In this document: positions 1-10,100 of the stretch, one piece after another
How the letters are laid out: each line of letters opens with the position of its first letter
Numbering within the stretch: the stretch's first letter is position 1
Assembly: GCA_934130175.1 (NCBI GenBank)
Contig: CAKOXP010000008.1
Location: 3,710 to 67,709 of the forward strand
DNA: 64,000 nt
Reading direction: 5' to 3'
Source of the DNA: an uncultured Bacilli bacterium
GTDB taxonomy: Bacteria > Bacillota_I > Bacilli_A > RF39 > UBA660
Program-made: the position numbers and the translations under genes
Notes under the pieces: model-generated
The model's input: the letters and a program-made list of their open reading frames with translations, nothing else
Database searches by the model: none
Told to the model about the DNA's origin: nothing

Positions 1-76
1 AAATTTACAACTTAACTTCACTCTATCTTCACAAAAAATGAATAGACTTATTATGTACAGAAAGGAGATATATAAA

Positions 77-1564
77 ATGTACTTATTTAAAAATGCTTTT
101 AAAAATATTACAAGAAGTAAGGGAAAAAATATTTTGATTGGAATTATTATTACTGTAGTAACAACATGTACTTGTATTTCACTAGCAATAAATAAAGCTG
201 CTTCTAACTTAGTTAATAGTTATAAAACAAAGAATCCATTAGAAGTTAGTTTCAATCTAGATATGTCAAATTTAAGAAGCGCAACTGATAGTGAAAAAGA
301 AAATTTTCAGTCACTAACGGTTGATAATATCAAATCCTATGGTGATAGTAATCTTGTAAAGGATTATTACTATACCTTAGAGACAAGCATAAATAGTAAT
401 GATGTTACAGCTATTGAAGGTAATAAAAAACCAAATGCAGATAATGACAATAACAATGAAATGAAAGATGATAATCATAAAAAATTTGATAACTCAAATA
501 TGGGTAATTTTAGATTAACAGCTTATTCTAACTTTGCTTACTTAGATGATTTTACAACTGGTAATAAAAAAATCATTGAAGGTAAAATGATTACTGGTGA
601 TAGTGATAGTAGTGAAATAGTTATTTCTAAAGACTTAAAAGATGAAAATAATTTAGAACTTAATCAAGAAATAACCTTTACAAATCCAAGTGATGATGAA
701 AAAAGTTATACTTTTAAAATTGTAGGAATTTATGAAAATGAAGCTAGTTCTTCCACATCTAATTTCATGGATATGAATGTTTTAAATAGTGCTAACCAAA
801 TATATGCCAATCTAAATAGTGTTCAAAAAGTTTTAGATGATAATAGTAGTAATGATGAAAATAAGCTTGTAAGAAATAATGGTTTAACTGCTAAATTCTA
901 TCTAAATAAAAATAGCGATTTAAAAGAGTTTGAAAAAGAAGTTAGAAAAAAAGGATTAAGCAGTTATTATGAAGTTAGTACCAATGAAAATGAAATTTTA
1001 GAAACATTAAAACCTATTCAAAATATCTCAACATTCTCAATTAATTTCTTAATAGTTATCATAATTATTGGTATCGTAGTTTTAACTATTATTAATTTCT
1101 TAAATATTAGAGATAGAAAATATGAAATTGGTGTATTACGTGCTATTGGAATGAGTAAATTTAAAGTTACACTCCAATTAGTATTAGAAACTTTCTTTGT
1201 AGCTTTCGCATCACTAATTATTGGTACTGCAGTTGGAATAATTTCTAGTCAACCTGTTACTAACTACATGCTTAAAAATGAAATAAACTCTTATAAAGAG
1301 GAAGTTGAAAATACTACTAATAATTTTAAAGATAATAATTTCCAGAGACCTAGCGAAAGTATGAAAGATGATAATATAAAAAAAGGAAAACCTGGAGTTA
1401 ATAGAAATATAGATTATGTAGATAGTTTGAAGGTTCATATTGATATCTTAACTATTATAGAATTATTTGGTGTATGTATCTTGTTAACTGCTACTAGTGT
1501 TATCACAGTATCCTTAATTATAAATAAATATAGTCCAAATAAAATACTACAAAATAGATTATAG
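77..1564 (+). CDS. FtsX/MacB-like ABC transporter permease
   Basis: Membrane subunit of an ABC exporter of the MacB/FtsX type, 495 aa from the chosen start. One TM helix lies at about residues 18-38. A large Asp/Asn/Lys-rich extracellular domain of about 280 residues follows, then three TM helices at about 320-345, 361-388 and 454-481. The segment RDRKYEIGVLRAIGMSK after TM2 is typical of FtsX permeases. A longer frame opens at 38, but the ATG at 77 is preceded by AAAGGAG at 61-67 and is the likely start. The ATPase gene follows after 9 bp, so the two form one transporter. The substrate cannot be told; the family moves lipoproteins, peptides or antibiotics, or signals to cell-wall hydrolases. 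Confidence 0.88.
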   Translation: MYLFKNAFKNITRSKGKNILIGIIITVVTTCTCISLAINKAASNLVNSYKTKNPLEVSFNLDMSNLRSATDSEKENFQSLTVDNIKSYGDSNLVKDYYYTLETSINSNDVTAIEGNKKPNADNDNNNEMKDDNHKKFDNSNMGNFRLTAYSNFAYLDDFTTGNKKIIEGKMITGDSDSSEIVISKDLKDENNLELNQEITFTNPSDDEKSYTFKIVGIYENEASSSTSNFMDMNVLNSANQIYANLNSVQKVLDDNSSNDENKLVRNNGLTAKFYLNKNSDLKEFEKEVRKKGLSSYYEVSTNENEILETLKPIQNISTFSINFLIVIIIIGIVVLTIINFLNIRDRKYEIGVLRAIGMSKFKVTLQLVLETFFVAFASLIIGTAVGIISSQPVTNYMLKNEINSYKEEVENTTNNFKDNNFQRPSESMKDDNIKKGKPGVNRNIDYVDSLKVHIDILTIIELFGVCILLTATSVITVSLIINKYSPNKILQNRL

Positions 1565-1573
1565 GAGGTTACA

Positions 1574-2230
1574 ATGAGTATATTAAAAATAGATAATTTA
1601 AGTTTTACATATGATAAAGAAAAATTTGTTTTAAAAGATATTAATATGGAATTTGATAAAGGAAAAGTATATGGTATCTTTGGAAGAAGTGGAGCTGGTA
1701 AGAGTACTCTACTTTCCCTAATGGCTGGTTTAGAAACTTCTAAGTACGGGCATATTTATTATAAAGATAGTGATTTATTTAAGATGAATCTTGATAAATA
1801 TAGATGTAATGAAATTGGAATTATTTTTCAAAGTTATAATCTTCTTCCCCAATTTAGCGCTATTGAAAATGTTATTTTATCAATGGATATTAGTAATATC
1901 AAAGGAAAAGATCGATATAAAAAAGCTCAAGAATTATTATTAAAAGTTGGTCTATCAGAAGATTTAATTAATCGTCCTGTTTTACAATTATCTGGTGGTG
2001 AACAACAACGTGTTGCGATTGCTAGAGCACTATCCTATGAATCAGAAATAATTCTTGCTGATGAACCAACTGGTAATTTGGATCCTGAAATGGAAGAAGA
2101 AATCATTGATTTATTGGTTGAAATTGCTCATAAAGAAAATAAATGTGTAATTATAATTTCTCATTCAAAAGCTGTCAAAGAACATGTTGATGTTGCTTTT
2201 CAACTAGTCAGTGGCAAATTAAAAGTATGA
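1574..2230 (+). CDS. ABC transporter ATP-binding protein (LolD/MacB type)
   Basis: Nucleotide-binding subunit, 218 aa, partner of the preceding permease. Visible motifs are Walker A GRSGAGKS at about residues 37-44, Q-loop FQSYN near 85, signature LSGGEQQRVAIARA from about 139, Walker B ILADEPT near 160 and the H-loop ISHS near 195. Length and motif spacing are normal for LolD/MacB/FtsE-type ATPases. AGGAGGT lies immediately upstream of the ATG. A perfect hairpin terminator follows the stop codon. The fold and role as the energising subunit are certain; the substrate is unknown. Confidence 0.93.
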   Translation: MSILKIDNLSFTYDKEKFVLKDINMEFDKGKVYGIFGRSGAGKSTLLSLMAGLETSKYGHIYYKDSDLFKMNLDKYRCNEIGIIFQSYNLLPQFSAIENVILSMDISNIKGKDRYKKAQELLLKVGLSEDLINRPVLQLSGGEQQRVAIARALSYESEIILADEPTGNLDPEMEEEIIDLLVEIAHKENKCVIIISHSKAVKEHVDVAFQLVSGKLKV

Positions 2231-2256
2231 TTAAATATTTCTTAATCATACTTTTT
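2221..2256. terminator. Bidirectional intrinsic terminator
   Basis: Perfect 14-bp inverted repeat (AAAAGTATGATTAA at 2221-2234, TTAATCATACTTTT at 2242-2255) with a 7-nt loop and A/T tails on both sides. It overlaps the ends of two convergent genes and can serve both. Confidence 0.9.
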
Positions 2257-2988
2257 ATTATGTTTTCTCTCTTTTCTTGTTTCTTTCATTAATTCTCTTA
2301 TTTCATTAACTTTATTCTTTAATTCAATAACTCTTTCCTTGTCATGTCCTTCGATTTTAGGGAAAGCATTAAGTAATCTCTTAAGTAAGAATGATTGTTT
2401 TCTTAAGGTTTCATTACGAAGTTTAATTACTTCTTCTGAGACATCTTTTTTAGCAAAATTTCTAGATGAAACTTTTAATTGAACTAAAACTACTATTGAT
2501 GTAATAAAATCAGTTAGAAAAATTGTCATTAAGACTATTGTTACAATTATTAATGTTTTTTCACTCATCATATCAAAAAATGGTAAAATTATAGGATTTA
2601 GGAAATAGAATATTGCTACTCCACCAAGGCCGAATAATACTGAATTTAAAAGACAAATTCTTCCATCAACATTAAATTTTTGTTTAGAGTAATCCCACCA
2701 ACGCACTTTAAAAATCTTTTCCATAATAAGACTTGTAAAATACTCCATAACAGAACATATAAAACAACTCATTATAAATAGCGCTACTAAGTCATCTTTA
2801 TATTTATACAAGAATATATACATTAAAACAACACTTGTCCCATATATAGGAAGATATGGCCCTATTAAAAACCCTCTATTCAAGACTAACTTTTTAGAGT
2901 GATAGGAACAAAAGCAAACCTCTACCAAATATCCAATTACCGAATACACTAAAAACATTAAAAATAAATAGCATACATTATATAACAT
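2242..2988 (-). CDS. CmpB/DUF1113-like putative ABC transporter type IV membrane protein
   Basis: Polytopic membrane protein of the PF06541 (CmpB, putative ABC-transporter type IV) kind, about 248 aa. Recognisable segments are an N-terminal TM with YSVIGYLVEV, then LNRGFLIGPYLPIYG, then EYFTSLIMEKIFKVRWWDYS, a pattern typical of the family. A charged helical tail ends the protein (REL..ETRKERKHNKK). The frame opens with GTG at 2997, but the ATG at 2988 sits 6 nt after AGGTGA and is preferred. It is convergent with the ABC transporter genes and stands alone. The family has no well-defined function, and a direct link to the neighbouring transporter is not supported. Confidence 0.78.
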   Translation of the reverse strand: MLYNVCYLFLMFLVYSVIGYLVEVCFCSYHSKKLVLNRGFLIGPYLPIYGTSVVLMYIFLYKYKDDLVALFIMSCFICSVMEYFTSLIMEKIFKVRWWDYSKQKFNVDGRICLLNSVLFGLGGVAIFYFLNPIILPFFDMMSEKTLIIVTIVLMTIFLTDFITSIVVLVQLKVSSRNFAKKDVSEEVIKLRNETLRKQSFLLKRLLNAFPKIEGHDKERVIELKNKVNEIRELMKETRKERKHNKKYD

Positions 2989-3051
2989 TAATCTCACCTA
3001 CTCTTATCTAAGTAACTATTAAGAAATATATCATTTTTAAGATAATTTGTC

Positions 3052-3079
3052 AAAAAAAGCACTGCATAAATCAGTGCCT
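3052..3079 (-). terminator. Terminator of the ppaC-popT-uppP operon
   Basis: Hairpin GCACTG/CAGTGC (3059-3064 and 3072-3077), followed on the minus strand by seven T residues at 3058-3052. It lies just after the uppP stop. Confidence 0.85.
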
Positions 3080-3083
3080 TTAA

Positions 3084-3920
3084 TTATAAAAATAAGATTA
3101 CAACAAGTCCTAAAACTAAACAGTAAATTGAAAAATAAATAAGTTTTCCTTCTTTAACAATTTTAGCAAACCATTTAGTAAAGATATATGTAAATATTCC
3201 TGCTAAAATAGCTGCAATTATATATAAGATATAAGTGCTACTAGAAATTGATAATTCAAGTAAATCTTTAATACCTAGAATTGATGTTGCAATTGATATT
3301 GGAATATATAAGATAAATGAGAAATTAAAAGCTACATCTCTTTTTAAATTTCTAAACATTCCACCTACAATAGTTGCCCCACTTCTACTAATTCCAGGAA
3401 TAATACTTATCATTTGACAAAGTCCGATGATTATAGAATCTTTAAAGCTGATATCATTGCGATTCTTTTTCCCTTTAAAATCTTTAATTAAGAATAAGAA
3501 TACGGCAGTTAGAAGAAGCATTATTCCTACAAACTTAACATTTTCTTCTAGTGCATCTAAAAGTCCTAACTTTGTTGCGATAAGTCCTGCTACTCCTGCT
3601 GGAATTGTTGCGATTATTATTTTTAAACAATACTTAAAATCTAAACCTACTTCTTTATCTTTTCTACTTTCTTTATTAAAAATAAAACTAAAGAATGATT
3701 TTATAAGATTAACTATATCAGACCAAAATATAATTATGATTGCAATTAAACTTCCAAAATTAGTAATAGTTGCTAAAGTTCCAAAGTCTATATCGATACC
3801 ACTATTTATTTTAGAAAGAATAGTTTGAAGTATTAAGACATGTCCACTACTAGATACAGGAATTGGTTCTGTAATTCCTTGCATAATACCTAGTAAAATA
3901 TATTCAATCAACTCTTTCAT
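3084..3920 (-). CDS. uppP: Undecaprenyl-diphosphatase UppP (BacA family)
   Basis: Membrane phosphatase that converts undecaprenyl pyrophosphate to undecaprenyl phosphate, recycling the lipid carrier used for peptidoglycan and other wall polymers. The 278-aa length and about eight hydrophobic segments fit the BacA family. Both active-site motifs are visible: GITEPIPVSSSGH near residues 15-27, and PGISRSGAT near 172-180. Its ATG lies 1 bp beyond the stop of the preceding popT-like gene, so the two are probably translationally coupled. An intrinsic terminator follows. The family also confers bacitracin tolerance when abundant. Confidence 0.95.
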   Translation of the reverse strand: MKELIEYILLGIMQGITEPIPVSSSGHVLILQTILSKINSGIDIDFGTLATITNFGSLIAIIIIFWSDIVNLIKSFFSFIFNKESRKDKEVGLDFKYCLKIIIATIPAGVAGLIATKLGLLDALEENVKFVGIMLLLTAVFLFLIKDFKGKKNRNDISFKDSIIIGLCQMISIIPGISRSGATIVGGMFRNLKRDVAFNFSFILYIPISIATSILGIKDLLELSISSSTYILYIIAAILAGIFTYIFTKWFAKIVKEGKLIYFSIYCLVLGLVVILFL

Positions 3921-3921
3921 T

Positions 3922-4785
3922 TTACTTTTCTCCTAATTTATAGCTTATTGTATAACCAAATACTAAGAAAATAATTCCTATTAAGATTTGGATTATATCA
4001 AAACTAACTTTAATATTAAGCATTGTAGATATAGGAATAGCAATAATTGACGCTATAATAAATCCTAATACTCCAAAATAAGTTTTTGTCTCATATTTGT
4101 TAAATAAGAATTCAATTAATTTAGATATTAAAACAATTCCTAATAATACACCTACACCAAATACTCCTAAGATAAGGATGTTACTACCTATATTTTTTAA
4201 AGATGTAAATTCTTTGATAACAGCAATTACTGGATAATAATATCCAAGTAACATTAATACAAGTGAACCACTTACTCCTGGTATAACCATAGTAGCTGCT
4301 GCAATAACACCTACTAAAAATAATAATAAATAATTAACAAACCCCATATTACTTAAACTAACCTTTAAGCCTTCACCAAAGATAAGACTAGAACAAGCCA
4401 TAAAGATTACTAAAGCAAATGTTAAAAGAAAGATTAAATAACTAGATGCTTGCTTTACTTCTTTTTTACCTTTTACCTTACTATAAAGCATTGGAATTCC
4501 ACCAATTACTAATCCCACAAAGAATAAACTAGTAGGAATTGGATAATGTTTGTATGAGTAGTCAATTACTCTACTAAGTGATGCTATTGCAAGTAAAATA
4601 CCAATGGCAATAGGAGCTAAAAAACAAATGTTTTTCTTAAAGTTAGAAAAGAAATGACTTATTGCTCCTATAAAATCTTCATAAATTCCTAATATTAAGG
4701 CAAGTGTCCCACCTGAAACTCCTGGAATAATATTAGCAATACCCATAATGAACCCCTTAACAACTAATACTAAATTATCTTTCAT
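3922..4785 (-). CDS. popT: DUF368 protein, probable undecaprenyl-phosphate transporter PopT
   Basis: Polytopic membrane protein of 287 aa with the DUF368 hallmark GFIMGIANIIPGVSGGTLALI at the N-terminus (residues ~11-31) and the internal echo ATMVIPGVSGSLVLML near 166-181. Members of this family (PopT) were recently shown to flip undecaprenyl phosphate across the membrane so that it can be reused. Here it lies directly upstream of uppP with a 1-bp gap, which matches that role: UppP makes the monophosphate outside and PopT brings it back. AAAGGAG precedes the ATG. The function is inferred from family and context; the family assignment is firm. Confidence 0.9.
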   Translation of the reverse strand: MKDNLVLVVKGFIMGIANIIPGVSGGTLALILGIYEDFIGAISHFFSNFKKNICFLAPIAIGILLAIASLSRVIDYSYKHYPIPTSLFFVGLVIGGIPMLYSKVKGKKEVKQASSYLIFLLTFALVIFMACSSLIFGEGLKVSLSNMGFVNYLLLFLVGVIAAATMVIPGVSGSLVLMLLGYYYPVIAVIKEFTSLKNIGSNILILGVFGVGVLLGIVLISKLIEFLFNKYETKTYFGVLGFIIASIIAIPISTMLNIKVSFDIIQILIGIIFLVFGYTISYKLGEK

Positions 4786-4799
4786 AAATTCTCCTTTAA

Positions 4800-6416
4800 T
4801 TAGTTTTCAAATAATTCCATAACTAGTGGAATAACATTTTTCTTACGAGATACACATTTATCTACAAAGAATCCTTCAGCTACATCTAGATTAGCATACA
4901 TGATTTCTACTTTATCTTGAGCTTTTGTATTATATAAAACATAAGAACCATTCTTAATTATATCTGTTACATATAAAGCTAAGAAACTATAGTTATTAGC
5001 CTCAGCAATAGAATCTAATACTTTAACGTATTCATCCATTTCTTTTTCAATTTCATCAAAATTCATAGTAAAGAATTGTCCAACTCCAAATGTATCTTCT
5101 CCTACAGTATATAATTTAAAATCATTATATAGTACATCTTCTTTACTCATACCATCAAGTGCAGTACCAGCTTTTAACATTTCCATACCATATTCTTCAT
5201 AGTTAACTCCTGCTATACGTGCTAAATCTTTAACTGCTTCCTTATCACGTTCAGTAGTTGTTGGACTCTTTAAGATTAAAGTATCTGATAAAACTCCTGA
5301 AAGTAGAGCTCCTGCTATATTCTTAGGAATTTTTATTTCACGTTCCATAAACATAGTATAAACAATTGTACAAGTAGAACCAACTGCCATATTTCTAAAG
5401 TTAACTGGAGCTGATGTTGTAATACTACCTAAATTATGGTGATCAATAATTTCTTTAATAACTGCTTCATCAATACCATCAGCAGTTTGTTTCTTTTCAT
5501 TGTGATCAACTAAAATAACTTGTTTTGGATTTTTTTCAGATAAATCTGTAATTCTAAATAAACCTAAACATTTATTATTTTTATCTACTACTGGATAGTT
5601 AGTATGTTTTAACTTATTATTAATATCCATAACTTCATCAACATAATCTGTATCTAAGAATTTAGTAGGATTATAACTACTTACCATAGTTTTAATATAG
5701 TTAGCTAAAGATATTAATCTTGCCACATGATATGTATCTAAATCAGTTCCAACAACATTAACTTTATTAGTTTTAGCTTTTTCTAATAAATCTTCATTAA
5801 TTGCACCTCCACCAGTAACAACTAATAATTTAATTTTACTTGAAATAGCATATTCAATAATATCTTGTCTATTACCTACTATTAAAATTTCATTTTCACT
5901 TAATTTGATATTTTTCAAGAAAGTTGCACTATCAAATGCTGCAGCTAAAATATTACCCTTTATTTCTTCATCAAATTTTAATATTTCGACTCCACCTAAA
6001 ACATCTAAAACATTTTGATAAGATGTTTCCAACTTTTCTGTATCATCATTTAACATATTACGAGATAGATCTTTCATTGTAATAAGTCCTGAGAAAATAT
6101 CATCTTCTTTTACAATAGGTAATCCAGTTAAATTTTCATTTAACATATATTGATAACCTTCATAAATAGAATCATTTTCCTTCATAAAGAAACCTTTATG
6201 ATAGTTAACATCCTTTAATTGTAATTTAACATCATTTAGGTATGCTGGTTCTTCTAGATTGAAGTAATCAATTGCATACTTTGTTTCTTTATTAATATTA
6301 CCTAATACTCTAGGTTCTGTATTATTACCACATTCATTTTCTAAATATGATAGCCCAATAGCTGACATAACTGAATCTGAATCTGGTTTCTTATGACCAA
6401 AGATCATTGTTTTCAT
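4800..6416 (-). CDS. ppaC: Mn-dependent inorganic pyrophosphatase with CBS-DRTGG-CBS insert
   Basis: Family II (DHH) pyrophosphatase of 538 aa, the regulated CBS-PPase form. The N-terminal metal motif HKKPDSDS is at residues 8-15. It is followed by a CBS domain (about 75-130), a DRTGG-like domain with VTGGGAI (about 130-245) and a second CBS domain (about 245-300). The DHH block continues with VDHNE near 302 and IIDHHNLGS near 322, and the DHHA2 domain ends with SRKKNVIP near 524. CBS-PPases are inhibited by AMP/ADP and activated by ATP or diadenosine polyphosphates. It is first in an operon with popT and uppP. GGAAGG lies upstream of the start. Confidence 0.95.
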   Translation of the reverse strand: MKTMIFGHKKPDSDSVMSAIGLSYLENECGNNTEPRVLGNINKETKYAIDYFNLEEPAYLNDVKLQLKDVNYHKGFFMKENDSIYEGYQYMLNENLTGLPIVKEDDIFSGLITMKDLSRNMLNDDTEKLETSYQNVLDVLGGVEILKFDEEIKGNILAAAFDSATFLKNIKLSENEILIVGNRQDIIEYAISSKIKLLVVTGGGAINEDLLEKAKTNKVNVVGTDLDTYHVARLISLANYIKTMVSSYNPTKFLDTDYVDEVMDINNKLKHTNYPVVDKNNKCLGLFRITDLSEKNPKQVILVDHNEKKQTADGIDEAVIKEIIDHHNLGSITTSAPVNFRNMAVGSTCTIVYTMFMEREIKIPKNIAGALLSGVLSDTLILKSPTTTERDKEAVKDLARIAGVNYEEYGMEMLKAGTALDGMSKEDVLYNDFKLYTVGEDTFGVGQFFTMNFDEIEKEMDEYVKVLDSIAEANNYSFLALYVTDIIKNGSYVLYNTKAQDKVEIMYANLDVAEGFFVDKCVSRKKNVIPLVMELFEN

Positions 6417-6501
6417 ATAATCATTCCTTCCTTCTACGTAAATGATTATATCATATATATTTTAGAAAAAAAATGATTTTAATTGATAACTAATAAAATT
6501 A

Positions 6502-6537
6502 TTTACAGAATAAGGCGTTTTTGTTATAATAGCAGGC
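6502..6537 (+). promoter_or_regulatory. Sigma-A type promoter for the M23 peptidase gene
   Basis: TTTACA at 6502-6507, 17-bp spacer, TATAAT at 6525-6530. Transcription would start near 6537, about 30 nt before the start codon. Confidence 0.8.
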
Positions 6538-6565
6538 AAAACCTCAGGTATAGGTGGTGAGAAAA

Positions 6566-7144
6566 TTGAAGAAGAAAAAGTTTATGAAAACTAACTTTAT
6601 TTTAGGAATTATTCTTTTTTCAACAGGAATCATTCTAGAGTTTGGTAATGGACTTTCTAGTATATTTGATGGAAGTTTAACGGGACTTAATTTAAGTATG
6701 AATGAAGTTGATACTGTATATAGTGATACTATAGATCCATTATCAAATGATGCTACCTACATTCAAGATACTACCTGGAAATTTCCCGCTACTACAAATT
6801 ACTATATTTCATCAAGTTATTCTTCATATCATCCAGCAATAGATATTGTACCTACTGATGGAAACTATGAAATATATGCTGCATCAAGTGGTTATATTGT
6901 TACTTCTAGTTATAAATGGGATGGTGGAAATTATTTAGTGTTAAAACAAGACAATGGTTATTACAGTTTGTATTGTCATTTATCTGATAAAAAAGTAAAT
7001 GAAGGAGATAGAGTCAATAAAGGTCAAGTTATTGGTACTATGGGTAGAACTGGTCTTGCAACTGGTGTTCATCTTCACTACTCTATCTGGTCTGGATATC
7101 CCTATCAACACTCTTCATCTATCAATCCTTTAAATTTTTATTAA
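6566..7144 (+). CDS. M23 family metallopeptidase, membrane-anchored
   Basis: Cell-wall endopeptidase of the LytM/M23 type, about 192 aa. A lysine-rich N-terminus is followed by one TM helix (FILGIILFSTGIILEF), so the catalytic domain faces outside. Zinc and catalytic motifs are visible: HPAIDIV, which is the HxxxD pair, and GVHLHYSIW near the C-terminus, which is the HxH. A lysostaphin-like strand EGDRVNKGQVIGTMGRTG lies between them. The frame is open from GTG codons at 6554 and 6557, but TTG at 6566 lies 8 nt after AGGTGG and fits the SD style of this genome, so I chose it. It is a single-gene transcription unit convergent with addA. Confidence 0.85.
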   Translation: MKKKKFMKTNFILGIILFSTGIILEFGNGLSSIFDGSLTGLNLSMNEVDTVYSDTIDPLSNDATYIQDTTWKFPATTNYYISSSYSSYHPAIDIVPTDGNYEIYAASSGYIVTSSYKWDGGNYLVLKQDNGYYSLYCHLSDKKVNEGDRVNKGQVIGTMGRTGLATGVHLHYSIWSGYPYQHSSSINPLNFY

Positions 7145-7173
7145 AAAGAAAAAACCTAGTTAATAGGTTTTAA
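7143..7173. terminator. Terminator between M23 gene and addA
   Basis: AAAACCT at 7151-7157 pairs with AGGTTTT at 7165-7171. The A-rich run upstream gives a U-tract for addA on the minus strand; on the plus strand the T-tract is weaker. Confidence 0.7.
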
Positions 7174-10100
7174 TTCTTTATCTAAAATAGAATATAAATA
7201 TAATTCTATTTTTTTATTGGTTCTTTTACTAATAGCTTCCTTATAACCTTCTAATTGTTTAGTATATGCATCATCTAAAACATTCTTTAATTTATAATCA
7301 ATTATTATAATAGTATCAGTATTTTCAATCATCAAATCAATAATTCCTGTCTTAAATTCATTATCTTTCTGATAAATAAATTCGTATTCTTTATACATTT
7401 TAGAATTCAAATTATCTTTAATGATTTTTTGATTAAGGAAAGCTTCTACTAATTCTTTTTCTTTATTTGAAATAACATCATAATCTGGATTATTAAAATC
7501 AATAAGTTCAAATATTTCATGAATTTTTGTACCTAACTTCATCTTGGAAATATCTTCAAGACTATTTAGACTAACAACATTTTTAGAAAAGTGTTCTTCT
7601 TTTAAGACTTCTTTAGAAAAAGATTTTTCTAAAACTTTTAAATTATCTTCTACTAATAAACTATTATTATCAGAACCACTTTTATTAATAAGGTAATCTT
7701 TAGTACAATCTACTTCTATTTCCTTAATATATTCTTCAATATAATTATAAGTAAAATACATCATATCTTTAAATGAAGTCATCATATTCTTTTGATAATT
7801 GCTTGGATTTTCTATTAGTTTTTCACTATCAAACTCAGGCATAACTATTATCATTTTTTCTTTTGCTCTAGTAAGTGCAACATACAATAATCTAATTTTT
7901 TCTGATAATTCTTCTTCTTTTGTATCAAGTTTTAACAAAGTTTTATAAATAGTATCTTTCTGATAATTATTAAAATAAGGAATAATTAAACCATACTTGT
8001 TACTATAGAGTATTGAATCATTTAATTCCCTAAAACTAAATTTCTTAGTAAACCCAGCAAAGTAACAAACAGGATACTCTAAACCTTTTGATTTATGAAT
8101 AGTCATAATTTTTACGGAGTTTGATTCTGAAGTATTAAGGGAAAATGTTTTTTTGGTATCGTTTTCAAAAATATTTTCTAAGTAATCAACAAAATCAGAT
8201 ATAGTCATCCCATTAGATTCAAAATCATTAAGTAAATTGTAAAAATATTCTAATCTTACTCTTCCTACTTTGACATCAGTAAGTTTAAGTAAATTTTCTT
8301 CATAATTAAATATTTCAAGTAATTTTAAGAAAAATACTTTAGGTGAAGTCTCATAATAATAATTATATAATTCTTCACATTTCTTATAAATAATTGTATC
8401 TTTATAATTACCAGTTTTTATTGTATGGAATAACTCTTCATCAGAAAGTTCAAATAAGAAACTTCTACCGAGGGATAAATAAGCATATTTAAAACTATTA
8501 TCGAAAGATTCTTTATCAATAGCTTCTTCTAATTTTAAAATATTTTTAATAATTAAGATATCACTACTGCTTTTAATTTCTTCATCTTTATACAAGGTAA
8601 GAGGAATTCCTAAGTATTCAAATACTTTCTTATATAAATCAAAATCTCTAGTTCGATCAAGTAAAATTACAAAGTCACTATACTCTGCTTTTCTTAGGAT
8701 TAAAGTATCTTTATCAAATATCAAATAATTATTTTCTATTTTTTCTTTGATATCTTTTCCTATCGCAAAGATTTCTTTTTCTGTATCACTAAACTTGGTA
8801 TCTTCTTTTTTATAAGTCAAGATTTCAAAATCATAATTTTGATTAGTTTTACCCTCTTCAATATAAGTGTTATTACCAAATACCATTTGATGTGACTTTC
8901 TATAAGCAGCTCCCCCTAAATCATCAAACATTAAGTTATTGAATACTAGATTAATATTATCTAAAACTTCTTTTCTCGATCTAAAGTTTTTAAGTAAATC
9001 TATTTTTATACCACTATCTGTATTTGCATATAAATCATATTTATTTTTAAAGATATTAGGATTTGCATTTCTAAATCTATAGATAGATTGTTTAATATCT
9101 CCAACCATATAAACATTATTTTTACTTATTAAAGAAACAAAATATTCTTGGATATCGTTAGTATCTTGGTACTCATCGACCATTATTTCATTAAATTTAT
9201 TTGTCAACTCATCTCTAACACTAGAATTTTCTTCTACTATTTTTATAGCAAACCTACTAATATCATTGAAGGAATACATGTTGTTTTCCTGTTTTATTTT
9301 TGAAAAGCTATCATCAAATAAATTAAGTATTTCAATAATTAGTCTCATATTAGATTTAGTTGATAATATTTCTTCTCTTATTTGTTCTGTATTTTCGTAA
9401 ACACATAAACTTTTAATATTAGTAACAATACTTGATATTTCTTTTTTTATATTTTTAGCCTCAGTATCAGCATCTTTATCTATATTTGGTAATCTAAATT
9501 CAATGGATTTAACTACCTCATTATAGTTTCTTGCTTTAAGTAAAGGATTAATTACTTGATCAAGTTTTTCCATATACTTCAAATCTAAATATAAGGATAA
9601 GCTTTTTATATCTTCTTCAATGTAAGATTTGTATTTTTCGATTACATCAAAATAAGAAGAAATGGCTTTATCAATAAATTCATCATTGTAATATGTATCA
9701 AGGTAAGTGTTAAGATATTTTTTCTTATCTATCTTCATATCTAACTTATCACTAATCTTAATGAGTAATGCTTTTAATTGTTCATCATCCTTATAGCAAA
9801 AATCTTTAATAAAGTGTTTAAATTCCAAACTTCCATTAGAGTAATACTCATCAAAGATTTCATCCATCAATTTTTTCTTATAGATATTAATTAAAGCATC
9901 ATCACTAATTCCAACATTTCTATCTAGACCAAGTAAATAATGATATTTTTTAACAATACTTAGAGAAAAGCTATCAAATGTTGTTATATATGCTGAATCT
10001 ATTAAATCAAGTTCTGATATCATATTTTCTTTTTTTAATTTTTTTCTAATACGATCTTTCATTTCTTTAGCAGCAGCATTAGTAAATGTCATAATTAATA

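Noticed and set aside
3235..3828. Plus-strand ORFs within uppP and similar opposite-strand ORFs elsewhere (for example 27951-28379, 36659-36973, 63228-63563)
   Set aside because: They are mirror frames of strongly conserved genes, without SDs or recognisable domains.
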